64,000 nt of DNA from the NCBI GenBank assembly GCA_965212245.1, contig OZ243107.1:2418001-2482000 (forward strand). Direction: 5' to 3'. The notes beneath the pieces are model-generated. The model was not told the origin of the DNA. It was given only the letters and a program-made list of their open reading frames with translations, and did not search any database. The stretch is from CAKZNE01 sp040222435 (lineage in GTDB: Bacteria; Bacteroidota; Bacteroidia; Flavobacteriales; Schleiferiaceae). The position numbers and the translations under genes were made by a program. Shown here in pieces: positions 9,910-17,305 of this stretch (position 1 is the first letter of the stretch; each line of letters begins with the position of its first letter).

Positions 9910-10194
9910 TTAAAGATGAATGCCTACCGGTAGCATTTTTCTGCGACCCGGGTGTTTTTTAAAGTGTTGCTTAAGCACTCTTTTCATGGGTACCACACGC
10001 ATACCCTTTTCATCGATGAGGTCAAGAGTTTTCTCGATCATCGTTTCGGCTTTACCACTTTCTTCAAAATTGGGGGGAAATTCCACGCGGGTCAGGAATA
10101 TCTTTCGTTCCTGTATCTGGTATTCTATGATAGCCAGTTGATCTTCATCCCGCGCTTCAAAATGTCTCATTTCCGTATTATCAACAACTTCCAT
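9910..10194 (-). CDS. Small GNAT-like N-acetyltransferase (YjdJ/NATD1 type)
   Basis: A 94-aa protein with the shape of the short GNAT family: an N-terminal strand (RHFEARDEDQLAIIEYQIQER), a strand ending in TRVEFPPNFEESGKAETMIEKTL in the place of the acetyl-CoA loop, then GMRVVPMKRVLKQHFKKHP. The last block matches the family's conserved strand and helix before the C-terminus. The usual Gly-x-Gly pyrophosphate loop is poorly kept (EESGKA), so catalytic ability is doubtful. Substrate unknown. Confidence 0.55.
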   Translation of the reverse strand: MEVVDNTEMRHFEARDEDQLAIIEYQIQERKIFLTRVEFPPNFEESGKAETMIEKTLDLIDEKGMRVVPMKRVLKQHFKKHPGRRKMLPVGIHL

Positions 10195-10341
10195 ATAATC
10201 TTATTCTGCAAGGAATTTAAGGTGAGAAACATACAAATTTAGGAATTATAAGCCAAAGAAGCTAGAGCTGGCCTGATAAATGCCACAAACAATTATACGG
10301 GTAAGTGAATTATATTTATCTCAATTAGCTATTTTTAGAAA

Positions 10342-11322
10342 ATGAGATCAACCCCTTTTGCTTTGGTTTTAGCCTTTTTGCTAACGGCTTGTTCAACGCC
10401 TGATAAGGAGCCGGTTAAGGCCGGTAAAAAACAGGAACCCCAGGCTTTTGAAACCATGGCCAAGGTGGTAACCAAAGGTTTACCCAAAGGCTTTTTACAG
10501 AGAGACTATACGCTTAGTGCAGACGGTAAAATTGCGTACACCACCATTCAACTACCCAACCGTAAACGTAGTTTTATCATTCAAATTGATCTGAATAAGA
10601 AATTACCAGTATTAGCTTCTTTTTCAGGCACATACAATGACCTGGAGCCTATGCTGGTTCCGGGTGACACCATCTTGTTATTTGCGTCTGATCGCCCCTT
10701 GTTTGAAGGTGATACTACCCGTGATTATAATATATGGCAGGTATCTGTGAACGGGCTTAAAACGGGAAACCCCGAGCCTTTGGATACTTTAGTCAATACC
10801 AGATACGATGAATTTTACCCTTCCATGAGCAGGGACGGAGAATTGTACTTTACGGCCATTTATCCTGGTCATAAGCGCGATGATCTATATATGAGCCTTA
10901 AAACTGATTCAGGTTACACCCAACCTGTGATGTTGTCTTTTTGCAGGAACAATGATTTTTATGAATTTAATTCTTACATAGTACCAGGCGGGGATACGTT
11001 GCTTTTTACTTCGGGCGGACGCCCTGGTGAAATAGGGGGTGGAGACCTTTTTATGGCTTATCGCGATACGGCTGGTGAGTGGCAGGCGCCTTTTATGCTA
11101 CAAAACGATGTAAATACTACGGGTTTAGACTTTTCGCCCTTTGTGAGGCGGGATACCCTTTACCTAACCAGTAAAAGACAAGACAAAGGCTGGGAATCCA
11201 AAAAGTTTAATTACCTGGCGGAGATCACCGCGTATGCTGATTCTTCCGTAATCGGGGAACAGAGTATTTATTTCACCCGTCTTAGCCGTTTATTCAAAGA
11301 AGAAGAGGAAGGAAAGAACTAG
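10342..11322 (+). CDS. PD40/TolB-like beta-propeller lipoprotein
   Basis: A 326-aa lipoprotein (lipobox LLTACSTP). It contains WD40-like PD40 beta-propeller repeats recognisable by blocks such as DEFYPSMSRDGELYFTA, SYIVPGGDTLLFTSGG and LDFSPFVRRDTLYLTSK. Such proteins bind proteins or peptidoglycan-associated partners in the envelope; no catalytic site is seen. It overlaps the convergent lipid kinase gene by 4 nt at their 3' ends. Confidence 0.75.
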   Translation: MRSTPFALVLAFLLTACSTPDKEPVKAGKKQEPQAFETMAKVVTKGLPKGFLQRDYTLSADGKIAYTTIQLPNRKRSFIIQIDLNKKLPVLASFSGTYNDLEPMLVPGDTILLFASDRPLFEGDTTRDYNIWQVSVNGLKTGNPEPLDTLVNTRYDEFYPSMSRDGELYFTAIYPGHKRDDLYMSLKTDSGYTQPVMLSFCRNNDFYEFNSYIVPGGDTLLFTSGGRPGEIGGGDLFMAYRDTAGEWQAPFMLQNDVNTTGLDFSPFVRRDTLYLTSKRQDKGWESKKFNYLAEITAYADSSVIGEQSIYFTRLSRLFKEEEEGKN

Positions 11323-12203
11323 GGCTTTTTCTGATCCGGTACAATAAGCTTCAGGCAGGCCGGAATAACCTTAACGTGTAGTTTCGTTATACTCCCCTGA
11401 AGTTCACCATCAATTTGAAAGCTATGCGGTTCATCCATTTCCAGGTAAAGTTCTTTCCCCTGTATCACTTTTAAATGTTCAGATTCTTCATCCAGCATAT
11501 CCAGGAACTGGCCCGCAATTCCGGCCAGGTCAAATTTGCGGAGGATGCATACTTCAAAAAGGCCATCATTCATCTGGCCCAGGTAGTTGAGCAAAGCACC
11601 TGTACCATATCGCCTGGCATTGGCAAAAGCCACCATATAGCAATTCTCCTCCAGTGATGTATCATCCAGCTTTAAGCGAACCTTAAAGGGTTCCAGGTGT
11701 ACCAGCTCGGAAATAATGCCTTCCGCATACCCCAAAAAGCCACGCCTGCCGCTTTCTTCAAAGTTTTTTACCAGTTTGGCATTCAGGCCGATATCGCTGA
11801 TGTGCAGCCCGTAATGTTCATCATTAAAACAAAGCATATCCGTTTCCATGATATGAGCCTTGTCTATAATCTGCAGGGCCTGATCCACATTTTCAGGAAT
11901 TTCAAGCTCAGAAGCCATTCCGTTGGCAGAGCCAGCCGGGATAAGCCCCAGGGGAATGTCTGTGTTTTTGAGTGCTATAGCGCATAGCATCAACGTTCCA
12001 TCGCCACCGATGGCGACTACACATTCCGGTTGTATGTCTTCAATATGCGCCTTTAATTTGCGGAGGTCATTCTGCCCGGATGTTTCCCAGGTTTTTTCCG
12101 AATGATTTGAACTTTTAGCCCAGGAATTTATTTTGGAAGTTACAAATGACTTGTTAATGCCCCCGGCTATCGGGTTAACCACGAAGAGTGTGGTCTTGCT
12201 CAT
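11319..12203 (-). CDS. Diacylglycerol kinase-family lipid kinase (YegS/BmrU-like)
   Basis: A 294-aa cytosolic or peripheral lipid kinase. The N-terminus (MSKTTLFVVNPIAGG) and the nucleotide-binding GGDGT motif at about residues 66-70 (VAIGGDGTLM) define the DAGK catalytic domain. GLIPAGSANGMASELEIP and the C-terminal FQIDGE block complete it. The frame extends upstream to a TTG at 12224, but ATG 12203 directly precedes the conserved first strand and is preferred. It is divergent from the App1-type phosphatase gene with only 21 nt between the starts. A kinase and a phosphatase acting on related lipids, diacylglycerol and phosphatidate, side by side suggests a shared lipid pathway; this is inference. 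Confidence 0.85.
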   Translation of the reverse strand: MSKTTLFVVNPIAGGINKSFVTSKINSWAKSSNHSEKTWETSGQNDLRKLKAHIEDIQPECVVAIGGDGTLMLCAIALKNTDIPLGLIPAGSANGMASELEIPENVDQALQIIDKAHIMETDMLCFNDEHYGLHISDIGLNAKLVKNFEESGRRGFLGYAEGIISELVHLEPFKVRLKLDDTSLEENCYMVAFANARRYGTGALLNYLGQMNDGLFEVCILRKFDLAGIAGQFLDMLDEESEHLKVIQGKELYLEMDEPHSFQIDGELQGSITKLHVKVIPACLKLIVPDQKKP

Positions 12204-12224
12204 AGGTATTGCTTTAAAGCCCAA

Positions 12225-13295
12225 ATGTACATGATTTCATCTCCTCCTGAGTGGACATCTTATAAAGAAGCGCCCATTAGTGGAAATTGGTTTAAGCGTT
12301 GGCTTAAGAGTCGTTTCCGCTTTGTGGATTACCCGTTTTTATTGGCATACCGTGGGTATGGAAATGCCTCAGAAATGGTGGTTCAGGGACATGTGTTCCG
12401 CGGTATGGCCTTAAGCAAACCCCGAAGGCGCCATTCAGCATGGAAGAATTTTATAGCCCTGATTAAGATGTTTATGGTACGTACCGTACCGGAGGCAAAT
12501 GTGGAAATGAAATGTGGTAGACAACATTTTACCACCACCACCAATACCAATGGTTTTTTTGAATTTAAGGTGGCTAATCCTGGTCTTTCCAAAGGCTGGC
12601 ATACGTTTAACCTCAAACTAATGGACGAGCTAGTGGAAGGGCAGGAAGAGGTAAAGGTGCGGTCTGAGGTTTTGATAGAATATGATTTTGAGTACGGTCT
12701 TATCTCTGACATTGATGATACCTTTCTGGTATCACATGTAACTAAGTTTATACGCAAGTTGTATGTTTTACTCACCAAAAATGCTGAAACCCGTAAACCC
12801 TTTAAAGGGGTGGTGGAGTTTTACAGAAAGCTTTCTAAAGGTGTGGAAGCGCCCACCAATCCTTTTTTCTACGTTTCCAGCAGTGAGTGGAACCTCTATG
12901 ATTTCCTGATTAATTTCACGCGTCATCATGAGCTTCCCAAAGGCGTTTTACAGTTAAAAGAGATCAAAGACAGTCTCATGGATTTTGTGCGTTCCGGCTA
13001 CGGTAGTCATGATCACAAACGGGTTAAAATTGAGCAGATCTTTAAAATGTACCCTGAACAGAGTTTCATTTTACTGGGTGATAACGGACAGCATGACCCC
13101 AATATTTACCTGAACATTGCTATGGCTTATCCGGAGCGGGTAAAGGCGGTTTATATAAGGGGTGTCAAGCGCTCACACCGCAAGAAAGCTGATGAGGTGC
13201 TGGAAAAGATAGAGGATATGGGGATCCCGGTCCTTCAGTTCAAGCGTAGTGCCGAAGCGTCTGATCATGCCAGAAATCTTGGCTTTATAGTCTAG
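12225..13295 (+). CDS. App1-family phosphatidate phosphatase (DUF2183)
   Basis: A 356-aa protein with an N-terminal beta-rich region of about 150 residues and a C-terminal HAD-like catalytic domain. The catalytic loop SDIDDTF has Asp162 and Asp164 (DxDxT motif). FFYVSSSEWNLYDFL and FILLGDNGQHDPNIY are the later App1 motifs. In yeast App1 converts phosphatidate to diacylglycerol; bacterial members are little studied. It is divergent from the lipid kinase gene, which could act on the same lipid in reverse. Its last bases overlap the following minus-strand gene by 4 nt. Confidence 0.88.
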   Translation: MYMISSPPEWTSYKEAPISGNWFKRWLKSRFRFVDYPFLLAYRGYGNASEMVVQGHVFRGMALSKPRRRHSAWKNFIALIKMFMVRTVPEANVEMKCGRQHFTTTTNTNGFFEFKVANPGLSKGWHTFNLKLMDELVEGQEEVKVRSEVLIEYDFEYGLISDIDDTFLVSHVTKFIRKLYVLLTKNAETRKPFKGVVEFYRKLSKGVEAPTNPFFYVSSSEWNLYDFLINFTRHHELPKGVLQLKEIKDSLMDFVRSGYGSHDHKRVKIEQIFKMYPEQSFILLGDNGQHDPNIYLNIAMAYPERVKAVYIRGVKRSHRKKADEVLEKIEDMGIPVLQFKRSAEASDHARNLGFIV

Positions 13296-14305
13296 TCAGC
13301 AAGCTGGGCAAGTGAAAAGCTATCACGCTGTGCCAGATCTTTGGTAACCTTTATAAAATGATCTACGTCATACATCACTTTCTCATCGTAGCTGGCTGCC
13401 CTGGCAAAAGCCTGGCTGGCATCATCATATTGTTCGGAGAGAAAGTAAGCCACTCCAAGGTTATAGTAAGCTGCGGCAGTAACGTCAGCATCTTTTCTTG
13501 ATTTTTTCTCACCGGGAGTTGCATCCTTTACAAAAGTAGTCCAGGTGGCTATAACTTCCCGGAGTTTAGCCTTACTTTCAGCGGTTGGTTCAGGAGAAGA
13601 TTTCAAAACATCATAAGCCCGCTCCAAATCTTCAAATGCCTTATTAAATTGGGGATAATCAAACTTTCGCTCCTTGATCTTAATGGCGTTTAGGTGTACC
13701 GTTTTTTCAACGGTATTGAACTGGTTATTGAAGGCGCTGGCCAGTTCATCAGCCCGTTCAGGCAGCATATCCTGTTTAACACGGGTTTTATGTTTCACAT
13801 AATTATCGTGAGCAATACTCATGGATTCCGATTTGTCGGCACTGATATTATCCGTTCCGTTAACATCTTCCCGGAAAATTTCTTCCTCACCTTTCCACAC
13901 TTTCAGCGTATAATGATAGCGTACATCACCTTGGTAATAATAAATAGAGCGTGATTTTTCCACGCCATTGGCCTTGTATTTTTCCTGGAATGACTTCCTT
14001 TTTGGGGTTCCGTATGAAAATACACCTTCAATGACCTCTATGGTAAAATCCGGTTCGGTATCTGTATTGGTCGGGAGGAATGGGGCTACTTGGAATTCCT
14101 GCTCAAATAGTTTTCTTCGGAAGGCATCGTTATCATCGGTCTTCACGGATAAAAAATAATAACCTTCGGTTCCCAGTTCGGCAGAAAGCGGTGGCTGCAG
14201 GTAGTTGTAATATCCCAGCTTTTCTTTATCCGGTTTTTGGGCCCAGGCATCTGAAGCCCAAAAGGCGAGGATCAGGGCCAGGCTAATTTTACTCAACACA
14301 TGCAT
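13292..14305 (-). CDS. Secreted TPR-containing protein of unknown function
   Basis: A 337-aa protein with a signal peptide (LALILAFWASDAWAQ). The C-terminal quarter holds TPR-like helices (AAYYNLGVAYFLSEQYDDASQ, then AFARAASYDEK). The middle is charged and without a recognised domain. It starts 16 nt inside the end of the upstream 242-aa gene, so the two are translationally coupled and probably functional partners. No function is proposed. Confidence 0.65.
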   Translation of the reverse strand: MHVLSKISLALILAFWASDAWAQKPDKEKLGYYNYLQPPLSAELGTEGYYFLSVKTDDNDAFRRKLFEQEFQVAPFLPTNTDTEPDFTIEVIEGVFSYGTPKRKSFQEKYKANGVEKSRSIYYYQGDVRYHYTLKVWKGEEEIFREDVNGTDNISADKSESMSIAHDNYVKHKTRVKQDMLPERADELASAFNNQFNTVEKTVHLNAIKIKERKFDYPQFNKAFEDLERAYDVLKSSPEPTAESKAKLREVIATWTTFVKDATPGEKKSRKDADVTAAAYYNLGVAYFLSEQYDDASQAFARAASYDEKVMYDVDHFIKVTKDLAQRDSFSLAQLAD

Positions 14306-15011
14306 TGTACTCTTCTAAGATTTGTGGAAGTACGGCAATTACGTTCTCTGAATTAACTTGCTTGGCAATGAGCTTACCCAGCTTCGTCTCGGCATCCTGG
14401 TTAAAAGGCTCAATACCATACCCCCCACTATTGTATTTTTCCTGTACTTCAGGGCACTCACTAATGTAATCGCCAAAATCCACCTTTTGCAGTACGGTCA
14501 ATTCCCCATCTTTTTTCAAGAGAAGGTTAGGATTGGTGCGCATGGCTTCCAACTCCTCTTTGTATGCTACTCTTTGCTCTTCGGTAGTGGTAACAACCAT
14601 TGGATCAGGAGAATCGTAAAAATAATATAAGGTAATAGCACCATCTACTATTCTCTCTACAAAATACTCGGCAGAAATACCGATACCCACCGTCATCTTC
14701 ATCAGTGAGAATTTCTGAGACTCAAAATAGCGGTCACCGGCTATGTAGGCTTTGATGTCATCCGGATGGTAACGCTCTCTTTCTTTGCGTTTAACCTTTC
14801 CATCAGCCATAGCATCTTCGGTAAAAAACTCCACGCTCTCCTGGTTGTCCCAGGGGCTTTTTTCATCCCCTTTAAGCTTGATATATCCATTCAGCACTTC
14901 ACCCTTCTTGGTGATGATCTGTCCCTTTACTTCATCGGATTTTAGTTCATAGGTCTGCGCAGAAAGGGCAGTGGAGGTCAGGATAAGGATTCCCGCCAGG
15001 ATGTTTTTCAT
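14289..15011 (-). CDS. Secreted protein of unknown function
   Basis: A protein of about 240 aa with a signal peptide (MKNILAGILILTSTALSAQ). The ATG at 15011 is preferred to the one two codons upstream. The mature part begins with a segment predicted as beta strands (GQIITKKGEVLNGYIKLKG) that resembles those found in many small Bacteroidota envelope proteins, followed by charged helices. It overlaps the downstream TPR gene and forms a two-gene operon with it. No family assigned. Confidence 0.6.
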   Translation of the reverse strand: MKNILAGILILTSTALSAQTYELKSDEVKGQIITKKGEVLNGYIKLKGDEKSPWDNQESVEFFTEDAMADGKVKRKERERYHPDDIKAYIAGDRYFESQKFSLMKMTVGIGISAEYFVERIVDGAITLYYFYDSPDPMVVTTTEEQRVAYKEELEAMRTNPNLLLKKDGELTVLQKVDFGDYISECPEVQEKYNSGGYGIEPFNQDAETKLGKLIAKQVNSENVIAVLPQILEEYNACVE

Positions 15012-15109
15012 GATCATATTTTTTGAGGCCTGAAAAGTAAGTCTTTTGAGTTATATGCCTCTGCATGATCTGTAAAAAAAGCGGACATTACCCGGAAGGG
15101 TAAAGTACT

Positions 15110-16069
15110 TTATTGGCTTGCTTTCACATGGTCCACTATAACCTTCGCATGAACCCGGGAGTTCTCAATAAACCATTTATGAGTTTCCAGTCCACCACAA
15201 ACCACTCCGGCCAGGTAGAGGCCTTTAACATTACTTTCCATGGTATCCGGATTGTACACCGGTTTCATCATATCATCTTGTCGTAACTCCACACCGGTTT
15301 CCTGTAATAACTTGAAATCTGGCTGGTATCCGATCATGGCTAATACAAAGTCATTTTCCAGGGTATGTGTTTTCCCCTCATGCTCAAAGCTTACTGCATC
15401 TTCAGTAACCTCCGTGATTCGGGCATTAAAGTAAGTTGGTATGGAGCCTTCTTTGATACGGTTGTTGATGTCCGGGCGCACCCAGTACTTTACCCGCTCT
15501 GATATTTCGTTTTCACGAATGATCATGGTAACTTTAGCTCCTTTACGCCAGCATTCCAAAGCTGCATCCACCGCTGAATTACGTGCCCCTGCTATAACGA
15601 TTTTTTGGCGGTAATAAGGATGAGGATCGGTGTAATAATAATGGACCTTTTCCAGAGTATCTCCCTTGGCTCCGAGCGTATTGCTGCGATCGTAAAAGCC
15701 GGTGGCCATAACGAGGTTTTTTGTGGTATAGTTTCCTTTGAAAGTTTGTACCTCAAAGCCGCTTTCCAGTACCTGAATACTGCTCACGCTTTCGTAAAGA
15801 TTAATATTCAGATCGTACTTCATTGCCACCCTGCGGTAATATTCCAGAGCTTCAGGACGAGTAGGCTTGGGGTTGTGTGATACAAAAGGTACATTACCAA
15901 TCTCCAGCTTTTCCGAAGTGGAGAAAAAGGTCATATTGAGCGGATAGCGGTAAATGGAGTTTACCAGCATTCCTTTTTCGATAATCAGGTAGTTGAGCCC
16001 TTTTTTATGAGCTTCAATGCCGCAGGCCATACCAATAGGGCCGGCACCAATGATTAATACGTCAAGCAT
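15110..16069 (-). CDS. ypdA: YpdA-like FAD/NAD(P)-binding putative bacillithiol disulfide reductase
   Basis: A 319-aa flavoprotein disulfide reductase-like protein. GAGPIGMACGIEAHKKG (residues 8-24) is the FAD-binding Rossmann loop; IAGARNSAVDAALE is the second, NADPH-binding Rossmann loop. The HNPKPTRPEALEYYRRVA and WFIENSRVHAKV blocks match YpdA. The CxxC redox pair of thioredoxin reductases is absent, as expected for YpdA. It is thought to keep bacillithiol reduced in the cytosol. Whether this organism makes bacillithiol cannot be judged from the window. Monocistronic. Confidence 0.85.
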   Translation of the reverse strand: MLDVLIIGAGPIGMACGIEAHKKGLNYLIIEKGMLVNSIYRYPLNMTFFSTSEKLEIGNVPFVSHNPKPTRPEALEYYRRVAMKYDLNINLYESVSSIQVLESGFEVQTFKGNYTTKNLVMATGFYDRSNTLGAKGDTLEKVHYYYTDPHPYYRQKIVIAGARNSAVDAALECWRKGAKVTMIIRENEISERVKYWVRPDINNRIKEGSIPTYFNARITEVTEDAVSFEHEGKTHTLENDFVLAMIGYQPDFKLLQETGVELRQDDMMKPVYNPDTMESNVKGLYLAGVVCGGLETHKWFIENSRVHAKVIVDHVKASQ

Positions 16070-16232
16070 AAAAATACAAGTGAATGAACAAGGATCTTGT
16101 TCAAAAGTAGAGCATAGTACTCACAGAAGCTTCAGCATTTATGATAATTGCAGATATTCGCACTTACTGTACATACGATATAAGCTTTACGCATACGTTT
16201 TTCGTAAATACATCAAAAGCCGTTAATAGTAC

Positions 16233-16946
16233 ATGTCAAAAATAAGTATCATCATACCCACATACCAGGAAGGTTCTGATATAGGCGATCTGGTTTCTTA
16301 TCTGGTGAACCATGGTAAATCGCATGACTGTGAAATTCTGGTGGTAGACGGAGGAAGTACAGACGCTACGTTTCAGAATGCCGAAAGAGCCGGAGCCAAA
16401 GTGGTTTTAAGTCCTGAAAAAGGCCGGGCTGCTCAATTAAATTACGGTGCGGACGTGGCCACAGGTGATATTTTCTATTTTTTACATGCTGATGCTTTTC
16501 CGCCCTCTTCATTTTTGGACGATATTAAAGGCGCCCTGAAACTGGGTTATCACTTTGGTAACTTTCGTCAGAAAATACAGTCTGAGAATAAGTGGGTGAA
16601 GATCAATAGTTACGCCAGCCGTTTTAATCGTATCATCTCCAGCGGTGGCGATCAGTCTTTATTCATGAGACGCTCTCTTTTTGAAGAGCTGGGTGGTTAC
16701 CGTGAAGATTACAAACTGATGGAAGATTACGAGTTCTTCAAAAGAGCGCGTAAAAAAGGCGAATCCATTAAGATCCCCAAAAGTCTGAGTGTATTGGATC
16801 GTAAATATCAATACAATAGTTTTCTGAGAGTCAATCTATCCAATATTGCCATTTTCGGAATGTATACTTTAGGCGTTCACCCCAACCGGCTTTACCCACT
16901 TTATAAGCGCTGGATTAAGGGTCCGCGTTACTCTGAATTGAAATAG
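16233..16946 (+). CDS. Family 2 glycosyltransferase, TIGR04283 type
   Basis: A 237-aa GT-A glycosyltransferase. The N-terminal strand and nucleotide-binding loop (ISIIIPTYQEG), VDGGSTDATFQNAERAGAK, KGRAAQLNYG and the DxD-like HADAFPP are clear, and GGDQSLFMRRSLFEELGGY with DYEFFKRARKKG gives the acceptor-side conservation. It matches the TIGR04283 subfamily, some members of which are linked to arsenosugar biosynthesis. No arsenic gene lies nearby, so that role is only a family label here. It is the last backbone gene before the tRNA-Arg integration site. Confidence 0.85.
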   Translation: MSKISIIIPTYQEGSDIGDLVSYLVNHGKSHDCEILVVDGGSTDATFQNAERAGAKVVLSPEKGRAAQLNYGADVATGDIFYFLHADAFPPSSFLDDIKGALKLGYHFGNFRQKIQSENKWVKINSYASRFNRIISSGGDQSLFMRRSLFEELGGYREDYKLMEDYEFFKRARKKGESIKIPKSLSVLDRKYQYNSFLRVNLSNIAIFGMYTLGVHPNRLYPLYKRWIKGPRYSELK

Positions 16947-16980
16947 CACCTGATAAGCTTCCTGTTTTATAAAAAGATAC

Positions 16981-16988
16981 TATTTTTG
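16981..16988 (+). promoter_or_regulatory. Putative -7 box of the tRNA-Arg promoter
   Basis: TATTTTTG fits the Bacteroidota -7 consensus TAnnTTTG and lies 14 nt upstream of the mature tRNA start, leaving room for a start site near 16994. The -33 element is weak. Confidence 0.45.
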
Positions 16989-17002
16989 CAGCCCGTTTAC
17001 CG

Positions 17003-17076
17003 GGTCGCGTAGCTCAGCTGGATAGAGCATCTGCCTTCTAAGCAGACGGTCACAGGTTCGAATCCTGTCGCGATCA
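17003..17076 (+). tRNA. tRNA-Arg (anticodon TCT)
   Basis: A full 74-nt cloverleaf. The acceptor stem GGTCGCG pairs with CGCGATC including one G-T wobble; the D arm is GCTCAGCTGGATAGAGC; the anticodon arm is TCTGC-CTTCTAA-GCAGA with TCT at the anticodon position; the T arm is ACAGG-TTCGAAT-CCTGT. CCA is not encoded. It is followed 10 nt later by a terminator. Its last 36 nt plus the next base recur at 40,484-40,520, so its 3' half serves as an integration site. Confidence 0.95.
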
Positions 17077-17086
17077 CTTGAAAGTC

Positions 17087-17123
17087 AAAGGCTTGGAGAT
17101 AAAATTTCTTCAAGCCTTTTTTG
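17087..17123 (+). terminator. Rho-independent terminator of tRNA-Arg
   Basis: AAAGGCTTG (17087-17095) pairs with CAAGCCTTT (17111-17119) around a 15-nt A/T-rich loop, followed by a T-rich tail. Confidence 0.75.
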
Positions 17124-17152
17124 TTTGCACAGAATTCGCACAGGAATTCTTG

Positions 17153-17199
17153 TTGGGCTCATAACCCAAAGGTCGTCAGTTCGAGTCTGGCCCCCGCTA
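17153..17199 (+). repeat. tRNA-Met(CAT) 3' fragment, probable old attachment site
   Basis: The 3' half of a tRNA is present. It has an anticodon arm TTGGG-CTCATAA-CCCAA with CAT, a variable loop AGGTC, a T arm GTCAG-TTCGAGT-CTGGC and a 3' acceptor strand CCCCGCT. There is no D arm or 5' acceptor strand upstream, so it cannot be a working tRNA. A 3' tRNA fragment of this kind is the usual scar of an element that integrated into a tRNA gene. It lies just after the intact tRNA-Arg, at the left edge of the first island. Confidence 0.75.
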
Positions 17200-17208
17200 C
17201 TAGAAAAG

Positions 17209-17243
17209 AAAGGGTTTTAACAGAAATGTTAAAACCCTTTTTT
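17209..17243 (+). terminator. Rho-independent terminator after the tRNA-Met fragment
   Basis: AAAGGGTTTTAAC and GTTAAAACCCTTT form a 13-bp stem with a 6-nt loop and a T tract. It probably travelled with the tRNA-Met 3' end. A short direct repeat GGTACAACA follows immediately (17249-17270). Confidence 0.75.
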
Positions 17244-17305
17244 CATGCGGGTACAACATAGGTACAACAAATTGCCGATAAGGGATTACATCCCCAAAGC
17301 AAACT

